From Rhodobium orientis (lineage in GTDB: Bacteria > Pseudomonadota > Alphaproteobacteria > Rhizobiales > Rhodobiaceae), in contig NZ_NPEV01000009.1 in NCBI RefSeq assembly GCF_003258835.1, forward strand, positions 57,423 to 121,422: a stretch of DNA of 64,000 nucleotides, given 5' to 3'. Below are positions 40,482 through 49,282 of the stretch, in pieces. Every line of letters starts with the position of its first letter. The first letter of the stretch is position 1. The notes beneath the pieces were generated by a model. The model saw nothing but the letters and a program-made list of their open reading frames with translations. It did no database searches and was not told the DNA's origin. The position numbers and the translations under genes are program-made.

Positions 40482-42164
40482 ATGGCGCAAATGTCCAACG
40501 ATGATACCCGGAAAAAACGGAACCAGCGCGCCGCGGATACGGCAGCGCGGCTGGAAGCAGCCGCCCCGCTATTCGGGGCCGGCAAGGAAGTCAGCTCAGA
40601 CAATACGGTAGCGCTGCTTGAAGCGGTGATCCGCGCAGGCGATATCGTCAATATCGAAGGCAACAACCAGAAGCAGGCGGATTTCCTGGCGGAGAGCCTC
40701 AACAAGGTCGACCGCTCGAAGATCCACGACCTGCACATGGTCCAGTCGGCGGTACCGCTGGCGTCCCATCTCGATCTGTTCGAGAACGGCATTGCCAAGA
40801 AGCTCGACTTCGCGTTCGGCGGCCCGCAGGCCGGCCGCGTCGCGAAGTTCATCTCCGAGGGCAAGCTGCAGCTCGGCGCGATCCACACCTATCTGGAGCT
40901 GTTCGGCCGCTACTTCCTCGACCTGACGCCGCGGGTCTCGCTGATCTGCGCCTTCAAGGCCGACCGCAAGGGCAACCTCTACACCGGCTTCAACACGGAA
41001 GACACGCCGACCATCGTCGAGGCGACCAAGTTCCGCCAGGGCATCGTCATTGCCCAGGTCAACGAGATCGTCGACGAGCTGCCGCGGGTCGATATCCCCG
41101 GCGACTGGATCGACGCCGTCATCCAGTCTCCCAAGCCGTTCTTCGTCGAACCGCTGTTCACCCGCGACCCGGGCCTGATCACCGACAACCAGATCCTGCT
41201 TGCCATGCTGTGCCTGAAGGGCATCTACGCCGAGTACGGCGTGACCAGCATGAACCACGGCATCGGCTTCCTGACCTCGGCGATCGAACTGCTGCTGCCG
41301 ACCTATGGCGAGGAACTGGGGCTGAAGGGCAAGATCTGCACCCACATGATCCTCAACCCGCATCCGACGATGATCCCGGCGATCGAGACGGACTGGGTCG
41401 ACACCATCCACTGCTTCGGCGGCGAGCTGGGCATGGAAGACTACGTGGCCTCGCGCCCGGACGTCTTCTTCATCGGCCCGGACGGCACGCTGCGCTCCAA
41501 CCGCGCCTTTGCCCAGACCGCGGGCCACTACGCCCTCGACATGTTCATCGGCGGTACGCTGCAGATCGATAAATACGGCAACTCGTCGACGGCAACCGCC
41601 AGCCGCGTCGCCGGCTTCGGCGGCGCCCCGAACATGGGCTGCGATGCCAAGGGTCGGCGCCACTCCACCGGTGCCTGGCTCCAGTGCGGCCAGGAACTGC
41701 CGAGCCTCGACCAGCAGCTCGGCACCATGCCGCGCGGCAAGCGGCTCGTGGTGCAGGGCGTGGAGACCTTCGGCGAGGGCCGCCAGCCGGTGTTCGTCGA
41801 CAAGCTCGATGCCTGGAAGCTGGCCGAGAACGCCAATCTCGACCTGCCGCCGGTGATGATCTACGGCGACGACCTCACCCACATCGTCACCGAGGAAGGC
41901 GTCGCCTACCTCAACCGGTGCCCGGACCTGGACAGCCGCATGGCGGCCATCCGCGCGGTTGCCGGCTACACCGACATCGGCTTGCAGGCCAAGCCGGAAG
42001 AAACGAAGCGGCTGCGCGAGGCCAACATCGTCAAGACCCCGGACGACCTCGGCGTCGACCCGTCGCGGGCGACCCGCGCGATGCTCGCCGCCAAGAGCGT
42101 GAAGGACCTCGTGACCTGGTCGAACGGTCTCTACAACCCGCCTTCGCGCTTCCGCAACTGGTAA
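40482..42164 (+). CDS. madA: Malonate decarboxylase ACP transferase subunit
   Basis: Acetyl-S-ACP:malonate ACP transferase; exchanges acetate for malonate on the thiol of the ACP, giving malonyl-S-ACP. The 560-residue length and sequence are those of MadA/MdcA, e.g. DFAFGGPQAGRVAKFISEGK, FNTEDTPTIVEATKF and the C-terminal TWSNGLYNPPSRFRNW. AGGAGG (40473-40478) serves either the ATG at 40482 (spacing 3) or that at 40491 (spacing 12); I list the first. A soluble enzyme following the biotin ligase by 32 bp. Confidence 0.92.
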   Translation: MAQMSNDDTRKKRNQRAADTAARLEAAAPLFGAGKEVSSDNTVALLEAVIRAGDIVNIEGNNQKQADFLAESLNKVDRSKIHDLHMVQSAVPLASHLDLFENGIAKKLDFAFGGPQAGRVAKFISEGKLQLGAIHTYLELFGRYFLDLTPRVSLICAFKADRKGNLYTGFNTEDTPTIVEATKFRQGIVIAQVNEIVDELPRVDIPGDWIDAVIQSPKPFFVEPLFTRDPGLITDNQILLAMLCLKGIYAEYGVTSMNHGIGFLTSAIELLLPTYGEELGLKGKICTHMILNPHPTMIPAIETDWVDTIHCFGGELGMEDYVASRPDVFFIGPDGTLRSNRAFAQTAGHYALDMFIGGTLQIDKYGNSSTATASRVAGFGGAPNMGCDAKGRRHSTGAWLQCGQELPSLDQQLGTMPRGKRLVVQGVETFGEGRQPVFVDKLDAWKLAENANLDLPPVMIYGDDLTHIVTEEGVAYLNRCPDLDSRMAAIRAVAGYTDIGLQAKPEETKRLREANIVKTPDDLGVDPSRATRAMLAAKSVKDLVTWSNGLYNPPSRFRNW

Positions 42165-42179
42165 TGGAGATCTGAGGTC

Positions 42180-42497
42180 ATGGCACTTCACACTGTTGAA
42201 TTCGACATCAAGCTCAACACCGGGACCATAACGATCGACGTGCCGACCCATACCGGCGTCGTCGGGTCGAGCGATATGGAAGTGTTGATGGAACCGAAGG
42301 ACCTGGAAGGCGGCGTCTCGGTACGCATCGTCACCCCGGTCACCGGCTTCGACGATCTGTGGAAGCGGGTTCTGGACAAGTTCGTCAACGAGACGGCCCT
42401 TTCCGACACCCGGATCGAGATCAACGACAACAATGCTACGCCGGCCGTCGTGCTTCTGCGCCTGCGTCAGGCCTTTAGCCAGGCAACGACGGACTAA
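42180..42497 (+). CDS. madE: Malonate decarboxylase acyl carrier protein
   Basis: The acyl carrier subunit, 105 residues, equivalent to MdcC; unrelated to fatty-acid ACP. The 2'-(5''-phosphoribosyl)-3'-dephospho-CoA group is carried on a Ser in TGVVGSSDMEVLM (Ser30 or Ser31), matching the family VGSGDLEV motif. It bears acetyl or malonyl thioesters between MadA and the carboxytransferase. Starts 15 bp after madA. Confidence 0.92.
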   Translation: MALHTVEFDIKLNTGTITIDVPTHTGVVGSSDMEVLMEPKDLEGGVSVRIVTPVTGFDDLWKRVLDKFVNETALSDTRIEINDNNATPAVVLLRLRQAFSQATTD

Positions 42498-42508
42498 GGA
42501 GGTTCATC

Positions 42509-43465
42509 ATGTCCAAATGGAATGATCTGCAGGAGCACAGCTTCCTCGAGTCGAATGCGCGCGATCGCGCCCTCGGCATTGTCGACGACGGCACGTTCAC
42601 CGAGCTCGCCGGCCCGTTCGACCGCCTGTCGAGCCCGCATCTGGAACTGCTCGGCGACGCCGTCGCCTTCGACGACGGCCTCGTCTCGGGCGTCGGCCGC
42701 ATCGGCAAGACGCCGGTCTTCGTCGTCTCCCAGGAAGGCCGCTTCATCGGCGGCTCGATCGGCGAGGTCGGCGGTGCCAAGATGGCCAACACCATCAAGC
42801 TGGCCATCGACTTCCACGACAAGCTGGTCGCCGACTATCCGGACCTTTCCGAGGAGGAAAAGCCGGTCCTGGTGATCTCGTTCGAGACTGGCGGCGTGCG
42901 GCTGCACGAATCCAATGCCGGCCTGCTCGCCCACGCCGAGGTCATGGACCTGTTCCAGAAGGCCCGCGGCAAGGTTCCGGTGATCTCCCTCATCGGCTCC
43001 AAGGTCGGCTGCTTCGGCGGCATGGGCTTCGTCGCCGCGGCGACCGACGTCATCATCATGAGCGAGTTCGGACGTCTCGGCCTCACCGGTCCTGAAGTCA
43101 TCGAGCAGGAGATGGGCAAGGAGGAGTTCGATAGTTCCGACCGCGCCCTCGTCTTCCGCACCACCGGTGGCCGGCACAAATACATCATCGGGGACGCCAA
43201 CTTCCTGGTCGCCGACACCATCGCGGCGTTCCGCGAGAAGGTCGCCGAACTCGCCCCGCTGCCGGTCGCGGCCTTCGAGGAAATGCGCCGCGTCGGGTCG
43301 CCGGAAACCGTTGAACGGCAGGTCCGCGGCGTCGCTCTTGCCGCTGAAATGCATCCGCAGGACGCCCGTGACGTCTGGGCCAAGGCCGGCAACGACGATC
43401 CGGCCTCGCTGACCGACATGCCGCTCGCGGCCTTCCTCGGTCAGGTCAAGCGCCTTTCGGTCTGA
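42509..43465 (+). CDS. madC: Malonyl-ACP:biotin carboxyltransferase subunit (beta-like)
   Basis: With MadD it moves the carboxyl group of malonyl-S-ACP to biotin on MadF, leaving acetyl-S-ACP. It has 318 residues with a crotonase-like carboxyltransferase fold; SFETGGVRLHESNAGLLAHA and ISLIGSKVGCFGGMGFVAAATD are the oxyanion-hole regions. Starts with AAGGAGG 8 bases ahead of the ATG. In the biotin-independent MdcD the corresponding subunit decarboxylates directly; only the madB/madF context separates the two types. Confidence 0.9.
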   Translation: MSKWNDLQEHSFLESNARDRALGIVDDGTFTELAGPFDRLSSPHLELLGDAVAFDDGLVSGVGRIGKTPVFVVSQEGRFIGGSIGEVGGAKMANTIKLAIDFHDKLVADYPDLSEEEKPVLVISFETGGVRLHESNAGLLAHAEVMDLFQKARGKVPVISLIGSKVGCFGGMGFVAAATDVIIMSEFGRLGLTGPEVIEQEMGKEEFDSSDRALVFRTTGGRHKYIIGDANFLVADTIAAFREKVAELAPLPVAAFEEMRRVGSPETVERQVRGVALAAEMHPQDARDVWAKAGNDDPASLTDMPLAAFLGQVKRLSV

Positions 43466-43499
43466 GGCTCGTTCAACAATTCAATTTCAGGAGACAGTC

Positions 43500-44393
43500 A
43501 TGGAAGCGCAAGAAACCATGATGGGCAAGGGCCGGGAGGCGATCGAGATGATCGTCGATCCGGGTTCCTTTGAAGAAAACACGGTCGGTGGCAAGTCCGT
43601 CGCCGAAGAGGACTACGGCCCCGGCGCCGCGGTCGGAACGGCCAAGCTCGACGGCAAGGAAGTCACCATCATCGCCAGCGACGGCATGTCGTTCAACGAA
43701 CGGTTCCCCGTCGTCTACGCCGGCGTCATCGGCATGGAGGAGGGCTACAAGATGGCCCGGTCCGTCTATGCCTCGCTGGAAGCCGACAAGGACAAGCCGC
43801 TGGACGAAAAGCGGGCTCTGGTCCTCATCGTCGACACCCCGGGCAACGGCCCCGGCAAGGTCGAGGAAATCTTCGGCATGAACAAGTCGACGGGCGCCTA
43901 CCAGCTCGCCCTTGCCGAAGCCCGGCTCGCCGGCCATCCGATCGTCGCCATGGTGATCGGCCGGGCCGTTTCCGGTGCCTTCCTCTGCCACGGCCTGCAG
44001 GCTGACAACATCCTGTCGCTCGATGCCAATTTCGGCACCATCATCCACGTGATGCCGCTGACCTCGGTCTCGCGCATCATCCGCAAGGACCTGGAAGTCC
44101 TGGAAGAGCTGTCCAAGGACAACCCGGTCTTCGCGTCCGGCCCGCGCTTCTTCCACACCCTCGGCGGCGTCGAGACGCTGGTCGAGACGGTGGAGGGCAT
44201 GCGCCCGGCCATCATCGAGCACATCGCGTCCATCCGCAAAGCCAAGGCGGAAGGCAAGCAGGACACGCTCGGCCCCTGGGGCCGCGGTGCCCTCGGCGCC
44301 GAACGCGGCGGCCGCGCGCTCCGGCCGAAGGTCATGGACGTGATGAACAAGGAGTTCGAGGCGGTCGCCGACCAGTACGCCCCCGCCCGCTGA
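43500..44393 (+). CDS. madD: Malonyl-ACP:biotin carboxyltransferase subunit (gamma-like)
   Basis: The partner carboxyltransferase half, 297 residues, MdcE-like. Features: VLIVDTPGNGPGKVEEIFGM, MVIGRAVSGAFLCHGLQADN (second oxyanion hole) and LGGVETLVETVEGMRP. The fold mirrors that of MadC, and the two together equal one acyl-CoA carboxylase beta chain. 34 bp after madC with AGGAGAC near the start. Confidence 0.9.
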   Translation: MEAQETMMGKGREAIEMIVDPGSFEENTVGGKSVAEEDYGPGAAVGTAKLDGKEVTIIASDGMSFNERFPVVYAGVIGMEEGYKMARSVYASLEADKDKPLDEKRALVLIVDTPGNGPGKVEEIFGMNKSTGAYQLALAEARLAGHPIVAMVIGRAVSGAFLCHGLQADNILSLDANFGTIIHVMPLTSVSRIIRKDLEVLEELSKDNPVFASGPRFFHTLGGVETLVETVEGMRPAIIEHIASIRKAKAEGKQDTLGPWGRGALGAERGGRALRPKVMDVMNKEFEAVADQYAPAR

Positions 44394-44436
44394 CCCCGGC
44401 GCTGCCCGAACCAGGAAAGCCGAAGGGAGAGTTGAA

Positions 44437-45537
44437 ATGTCAGATGCATTGAAAGCGCTCGAAGACGCACAGGATCTTTTCACCGGCATGCCGACGCTTG
44501 CCGAAATGCCGAGGCGTTCCCTTGGCGACAAGGGCATTGCCGGCCCGACGGCCGCGCATGTCATCGAAGAGATCCATACGCCCTTCAACCTTGCCTATCT
44601 GACCTTCACCACTGGCTCTTCGGCTTTCCAGAACATTGTCGGCGTCACCCATGCGGAACTGCCCGGGCGCACCGACGTCACCCGCGCTGTCTTCGAACGG
44701 CTCGGCTGCGAGGGGGGGACGCGGATGCTCGTCACCTATCCTCCCCTCGTCAATGTTTTCTCCGCCCCGGCGCTGACCGCCGCGGAGGTGGAATGGACCT
44801 TCCTGGAGCGCTCCAGCCGCGACGCTCTGATCATCGCCGCGTGCAACCGCAACCCGGACATCATCCTCGGCGAATCCTCGTTCCTGCGGGCCAGCCTGGA
44901 GCAGGCCGTGTCGCTGGGGCTGAAGGAAGAGATGCCGCGCTACTGCGTGCTTCTGGTCGCCGGCACGCCGCTCGACCAGGAGCTGCTGACCATCGCCGAG
45001 ACCTTCGGCTACAAGGTGCACGACCTTTACGGCTGCCAGGAATTCGGCTGGCTGACGCTCGATGGCGTGCCGCTGCGCGACGACATCGCGCTGGTGCCCT
45101 CGCCGCGCGGCGAGCCCTACCGGGAGCTGGTCGTCGGCGGATTGCCGATGGGCGACAGCTTCGTCATCTCGCCGTCCGGCCACGTCTGCAACCGCGACGG
45201 CCAGATCATCACCTATCGCCGCGAGCGGACCCATCCGGAATACGAGGTCATCGTCACGGCAACGCCGATGAGCGTTGGCGAGACCGTCGACAAGGCCTCG
45301 CGCACGATCCTGCGCACCAAGAGCCGCGTGGTGAAGGTCTCGCCGCGGCTTGAGACCAGCGCGAAAGCGACGCGCCTGGAACTGGTGCCGGGGATCGTCG
45401 ATCCGGACGCGGAGGTCGTTGCGCCCATCGTCATCGAAGGACCGAAACTGACGCGGCTTTTCGACGTCATGGTGCAGGCGCAGATCGACGTGCAGCGCTC
45501 GGCCAAGACCGACCCGACCTGGATCAAGAGGCGATAG
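44437..45537 (+). CDS. madH: Acetate:ACP ligase
   Basis: Primes the freshly made holo-ACP by adding acetate at the expense of ATP, so that MadA can begin the cycle. The 366-residue protein has a diverged adenylate-forming-enzyme fold: ILGESSFLRASLEQAVSLGL, LYGCQEFGWLTLDGVPLRDD and IITYRRERTHPEYEVIVTA recall the A3, A5 and A8 regions of phenylacetate-CoA-ligase relatives. The position after madD agrees with the Malonomonas madCDHKF order. Function is taken from that order. Confidence 0.83.
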   Translation: MSDALKALEDAQDLFTGMPTLAEMPRRSLGDKGIAGPTAAHVIEEIHTPFNLAYLTFTTGSSAFQNIVGVTHAELPGRTDVTRAVFERLGCEGGTRMLVTYPPLVNVFSAPALTAAEVEWTFLERSSRDALIIAACNRNPDIILGESSFLRASLEQAVSLGLKEEMPRYCVLLVAGTPLDQELLTIAETFGYKVHDLYGCQEFGWLTLDGVPLRDDIALVPSPRGEPYRELVVGGLPMGDSFVISPSGHVCNRDGQIITYRRERTHPEYEVIVTATPMSVGETVDKASRTILRTKSRVVKVSPRLETSAKATRLELVPGIVDPDAEVVAPIVIEGPKLTRLFDVMVQAQIDVQRSAKTDPTWIKRR

Positions 45538-45539
45538 AG

Positions 45540-46286
45540 ATGCTGAACCGTCGCCACGTTCTGGCCTATCCGACCGCGCAAGCCCGCAAGGAGCTCGTCC
45601 CGGCGGTCGTCGCCGGCCTGCCGGAGCCGATGCGCGGCCCCGCGATCGCGCACCGGGTCAGGCAGGCGTTCCTGGCCGACGGCATCCCCGGCATCGTCTG
45701 CCGGCCGACGCAGGCCTGCCCGGACAATGGCGGCCAGATCGGCTTCTCCTTCCCGTTCCGCATCGGCGAGGAGCGCGTGCGTTCGGCCGTGCCGGTGCGG
45801 GCCGACCAGATCGAACATTACGTCACGCCCTACGAGGTCATGGACCGCGCCGGCGCCAGCCCCCGCGTCGTCCATCCGGTGCTCATCGAGCTGCGCAAGG
45901 TGGCCGCGGCCGCCGGCGTCAGGCTCGGCCTGATCGGCTCGGCCGCCATGCAGGTCGTCACCGGGCTCGACTACCTCCGGCCGGACTCCGACCTCGACGT
46001 CCTGGTCGAGGCCGGCGGGCCACAGCAGCTTCAGCGGTTCTGGCAGGAGGCGTGCGCCCTCAGCACCCGGACCGGCACGGCCATCGATGCCGAAATCGAC
46101 ATGCAAGGGCGCTGCGGCGTCAAGCTTTCCGAGTATATGTCGGATGCAGAGCTTCTCCTGGCGAAGACTATTTCAGGAGTTGAACTTATTGGCCGTAATC
46201 AATTTTCCGATGAGACCTTTTCAAAAGTGTCTTTAACCGAAACAGCATCCAGCTTAGCAACAAAAGGAGTCACTCAATGGATGTGA
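45540..46286 (+). CDS. madK: Malonate decarboxylase holo-ACP synthase (phosphoribosyl-dephospho-CoA transferase)
   Basis: Transfers the phosphoribosyl-dephospho-CoA group from the MadG product to the Ser of MadE; MdcG family, 248 residues. The nucleotidyltransferase pattern GLIGSAAMQVVTGLDYLRPD then SDLDVLVE is complete, and VCRPTQACPDNGGQIGFSFP is a family block. The last ~130 bp are conspicuously AT-rich compared with the rest of the gene. Begins two bases after the madH stop and overlaps madF by 10 bp. Confidence 0.88.
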   Translation: MLNRRHVLAYPTAQARKELVPAVVAGLPEPMRGPAIAHRVRQAFLADGIPGIVCRPTQACPDNGGQIGFSFPFRIGEERVRSAVPVRADQIEHYVTPYEVMDRAGASPRVVHPVLIELRKVAAAAGVRLGLIGSAAMQVVTGLDYLRPDSDLDVLVEAGGPQQLQRFWQEACALSTRTGTAIDAEIDMQGRCGVKLSEYMSDAELLLAKTISGVELIGRNQFSDETFSKVSLTETASSLATKGVTQWM

Positions 46287-46486
46287 AAGTCAAAATGCCA
46301 TCGGTCGTTGTTTCCATCGAAGTCGAGGAAGGCGCGACCGTGACGAAGGGCCAGAACCTGGCCGTCGTCGAGGCGATGAAGATGAAGAACAACACGCCGG
46401 CTCCGGTTGACGGAACCGTCAAGTCGATCGCCGCCAAACCCGGCGACCGCCTGAAACCCGGCGGCGTGATCCTGACCATCGAATAG
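46277..46486 (+). CDS. madF: Biotin carrier protein of malonate decarboxylase
   Basis: A 69-residue free-standing biotinyl domain. The biotin site is EAMKM with Lys35, centred in the beta-turn; the flanking Gly pairs (EEGATVTKGQ, KPGDRLKPGG) are typical. It carries carboxybiotin from MadC/MadD to the membrane pump MadB and is the expected substrate of the embedded ligase. Overlaps the end of madK, with AAAAGGAG before the ATG. Confidence 0.93.
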   Translation: MDVKVKMPSVVVSIEVEEGATVTKGQNLAVVEAMKMKNNTPAPVDGTVKSIAAKPGDRLKPGGVILTIE

Positions 46487-46498
46487 AGGTCAAAAAGG

Positions 46499-46525
46499 GG
46501 AGGAGCGGACTTCTCCGGCTCCTCC
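46499..46525 (+). promoter_or_regulatory. Stem-loop between madF and madL
   Basis: GGAGGAGC (46499-46506) pairs with GCTCCTCC (46518-46525), and the stem continues inward as GGA/TCC around CTTC with one bulged base. No T-run follows. It separates the decarboxylase genes from the transporter genes and could reduce or stabilise the downstream message. Confidence 0.5.
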
Positions 46526-46552
46526 ACTCTTCCCAAGGAAGGAGGAAGTGAA

Positions 46553-46966
46553 ATGGTGATCTATGGTGTAGCCCTCATGGGCGGTTGCATGATTGTGGGC
46601 ACTTTCCTGGGCTACTTGCTCGGCAACCTTGTCGGTATCAACGCCAATGTCGGCGGCGTCGGTATCGCGATGGTGCTGCTCGTCATCGTCTCCCGGAAAC
46701 TGATGGACAAGGACCAGCTCTCCAAGCTGGCCCAGGACGGCATCCTGTTCTGGAGCGCGATGTACATTCCGATCGTCGTGGCCATGGCGGCCCGGCAGAA
46801 CGTCGTGGCGGCCGTCAACGCCGGTGCGCTGGCGTTCATCGCAGGTCTCGGCGCTGTTTTCGCGGGCTTCCTGCTCATCCGCCCGATCACGGCGCTGAGC
46901 CCGAAGTCAACTCTCGACGAAGACGACAACGCCGCCGAGGCCAAAGCGCCCAAGGGAGCGAAGTAA
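46553..46966 (+). CDS. madL: Malonate transporter subunit
   Basis: Smaller membrane subunit of the two-component MadLM malonate carrier, known from Malonomonas-type clusters to import malonate with Na+. 137 residues with four hydrophobic segments, the first being GVALMGGCMIVGTFLGYLLG, and an acidic-then-basic C-terminal tail. Excellent ribosome site AAGGAGG at 46538-46544. Immediately followed by madM. Confidence 0.88.
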   Translation: MVIYGVALMGGCMIVGTFLGYLLGNLVGINANVGGVGIAMVLLVIVSRKLMDKDQLSKLAQDGILFWSAMYIPIVVAMAARQNVVAAVNAGALAFIAGLGAVFAGFLLIRPITALSPKSTLDEDDNAAEAKAPKGAK

Positions 46967-46967
46967 G

Positions 46968-47729
46968 ATGTTGGACATCCTCTCTACCGCACTGACCAAA
47001 TATCCGCTGATCACGGCCTTCGTCGTCGTCGGCATCATCATGTGGGCGTCCTACAAGGTCGCCAGGCTGACCAACAACCGCATCCACGGTTCGGCGATTG
47101 CCATCGTCTGCGGTCTCGTGCTGGCCTATATCGGCGGCACGGTTACCGGCGAGAAGCACGGCATCTCCGACGTTCCGCTGTTCGCGGGCATCGGCCTGAT
47201 GGGCGGCAGCATGCTGCGTGACTTCGCCATCGTCAGCACGGCGTTCGGCGTGAAGATGGAAGAACTGAAGAAAGCGGGTCTTCCGGGTGCCCTGGCTCTG
47301 GTCATCTCGATGGTGCTTTCGACCATCATCGGTGCGCTGACCGCGTATGCCTTCGGCTATACGAGCCCGGTCGACATGGCCACCATCGGCGGTGGCGCGG
47401 CCACCTTCATCGTCGGCCCGGTCACCGGCACGGCGCTCGGCGCTTCCTCGGAAGTGATCGCGCTCTCCGTCGCCGCCGGCGTCGTGAAGTCGATCTCGGT
47501 CATGATCCTGACCCCGTTCCTGGCCAAGACGGCCGGTCTCGACAACCCGGCAGCGGCCGCGGTCTATGGCGGGCTCATGGGTACCACGAGTGGTACCGCA
47601 GCCGGATTGGCGGCAACCGATCCGAGGCTCGTGCCTTATGGTGCCATGACCGCGACCTTCTACACCGGCTTTGGTTGCCTTGTAGTGCCTTCACTCGGCT
47701 ACATGGTGATCTCTGCCCTGTTTGGTTAA
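46968..47729 (+). CDS. madM: Malonate transporter subunit
   Basis: Larger subunit of the MadLM malonate carrier, 253 residues with about eight hydrophobic segments. The glycine-rich FAGIGLMGGSMLRDFAIVST and GGGAATFIVGPVTGTALGAS stretches are conserved in the family. Starts one base after the madL stop. Completes uptake of the substrate used by the decarboxylase. No recognisable madN follows; the biotin transporter starts instead. Confidence 0.88.
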   Translation: MLDILSTALTKYPLITAFVVVGIIMWASYKVARLTNNRIHGSAIAIVCGLVLAYIGGTVTGEKHGISDVPLFAGIGLMGGSMLRDFAIVSTAFGVKMEELKKAGLPGALALVISMVLSTIIGALTAYAFGYTSPVDMATIGGGAATFIVGPVTGTALGASSEVIALSVAAGVVKSISVMILTPFLAKTAGLDNPAAAAVYGGLMGTTSGTAAGLAATDPRLVPYGAMTATFYTGFGCLVVPSLGYMVISALFG

Positions 47730-47795
47730 ACTCCTGCAACGAGCACAAACCGGACATCAGAACTAATGCAACCGTGCGTAAAGTGGACCAGCAAA

Positions 47796-48554
47796 ATGGC
47801 TTTTTCAAGTGTTGGCACCGGTAACGTACGGTTGCATAATTCCGAGGAACAAGGCCCTGAAACGGCGTTCGAGGCGACCCGGATCGAGATCCAATCGGTC
47901 CGTCACGCTTACGGCGACGCGGAGGTTCTCAGCGGTATCGATCTCGTTCTCACCGAGCGACGGATCGGCATCGTCGGGGCCAACGGATCCGGCAAGAGCA
48001 CCTTTGCGCGATTGCTTAACGGACTGCTCTTGCCGACCTCCGGCAAGGTCGTCATCGACGGCCTCGACACGAAAAAGGCCGGCAAGGCGGTGCGCCGCAA
48101 GGTCGGCTTCGTGTTTCAGAATCCCGACAACCAGATCGTTTTTCCGACAGTCGAAGAAGACGTCGCCTTCGGCCTCAAGGGCCTGAAGCTGCCGCGTGAC
48201 GTCCGTGCTTCGCTGGTCGAGACCGTGCTTGAGCGCTACGGGCTTTCCCATGTGCGCCAGCAGTCGGCCCATTCCCTTTCCGGCGGCCAGAAACAACTTC
48301 TGGCGCTTGCCGGCGTTCTCATCCTGCAGCCCGACTGCGTCGTCTTCGACGAGCCGACGACGCTGCTCGACCTGCGCAATGCGCGCATGGTCTCCGGCGT
48401 CATCGACGGGCTTCAGCAGACCGCGGTCGTCGTCACCCACGACCTTGCGCTGCTAGACAATTTCGAGCGCGTGCTGGTGTTCGACCAGGGGCGCGTCGTC
48501 GCCGACGACGAACCCTGCCGCGCGCTCTCCGACTATGTGAGGCGGATGCAATGA
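47796..48554 (+). CDS. bioM: Biotin ECF transporter ATPase
   Basis: The ATPase of an energy-coupling-factor importer, CbiO/BioM type. Walker A GIVGANGSGKST, Q-loop VFQNPDNQIVFPTVEEDVAFGL typical of ECF ATPases, signature LSGGQKQLLALA, Walker B CVVFDEPTTLLD, H-loop VVTHDLALLD. The start is unsure: ATGs at 47766 and 47796 both lack a good ribosome site and the domain begins well after either. Overlaps bioN by ATGA. Linked to the biotin-dependent decarboxylase by position, 67 bp after madM. Confidence 0.88.
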   Translation: MAFSSVGTGNVRLHNSEEQGPETAFEATRIEIQSVRHAYGDAEVLSGIDLVLTERRIGIVGANGSGKSTFARLLNGLLLPTSGKVVIDGLDTKKAGKAVRRKVGFVFQNPDNQIVFPTVEEDVAFGLKGLKLPRDVRASLVETVLERYGLSHVRQQSAHSLSGGQKQLLALAGVLILQPDCVVFDEPTTLLDLRNARMVSGVIDGLQQTAVVVTHDLALLDNFERVLVFDQGRVVADDEPCRALSDYVRRMQ

Positions 48555-49282
48555 TCGCCGCCCCCGGTCACGGCCGTGACTCCGGCCGCCCCCGGTCCCC
48601 GCTTCATCGCCTGGCGCCCGGCGTCAAGCTGCTGGCGCTGGCGGTGAGCGGGACCGGGCTGGTTCTCATCGGCGACTGGCGGGTGATGGCCGCCGCTCTC
48701 GTGCCCGTGCTGCTGCTCTATCTTGCGGCGGGATACGGGCCGCGGGAGATGCTGCGCCAGCTCCGGCCGCTGATGTGGCTGCTCGTCATCCTCCTCGTCG
48801 CGCAGGGACTGATGGAGTCCTGGGCGCTCGGCGTGCTCATCGTCCTCAGGATCGCGATCCTGGTGCTGATGGCCGCGCTGATCACCCTGACGACGCCGAC
48901 CGAGGTGCTGATCGAGACCATCGAGCGGCTGCTCACCCCGTTTCGGCGATTCGGCGTCAACCCGGCCAAGGTCGGGCTCGCCTTCTCGCTGGCGCTGCGC
49001 TTCATCCCGGTGATTTCCGACCAGGCCCGGCAGATCCGCGAGGCCCAGGCGGCGCGCGGGCTGGGGCGCAATCCGATTGCCCTTGCCCTGCCGCTCATCA
49101 TCCGTACCCTTAAGATGGCGGCCGACGTCGCCGATGCCATCGAAGCCCGCTCCCTTTATGACGGCGACGAGCCCCCGGACGATCGGGTCCGGGCGCGTGT
49201 CGTATCCACGGAGACCAGAACATCATGCCTGAACGCATCAGCACCCGAGACATCGTCTATATCGCCCTCTTCGCGGCGCTGA
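48551..49282 (+). CDS. bioN: Biotin ECF transporter transmembrane protein
   Basis: The ECF T-component, 243 residues, CbiQ/BioN type with about five helices. The coupling-helix motifs are visible as DQARQIREAQAARGLGR (Ala-Arg-Gly) and AIEARSLYDGD (Ala-Arg-Ser). The last ~35 residues (from DRVRARVVSTE) are unlike the family, rich in Ser/Thr/Arg, and overlap bioY by 58 bp; they may be an untrimmed read-through after a lost stop. Translationally coupled to bioM. Confidence 0.85.
   Translation: MIAAPGHGRDSGRPRSPLHRLAPGVKLLALAVSGTGLVLIGDWRVMAAALVPVLLLYLAAGYGPREMLRQLRPLMWLLVILLVAQGLMESWALGVLIVLRIAILVLMAALITLTTPTEVLIETIERLLTPFRRFGVNPAKVGLAFSLALRFIPVISDQARQIREAQAARGLGRNPIALALPLIIRTLKMAADVADAIEARSLYDGDEPPDDRVRARVVSTETRTSCLNASAPETSSISPSSRR

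Noticed and set aside
37267..47729. Biotin-independent malonate decarboxylase (mdc type)
   Set aside because: The cluster contains a biotin carrier with EAMKM and a carboxybiotin decarboxylase membrane subunit, which the mdc type lacks.
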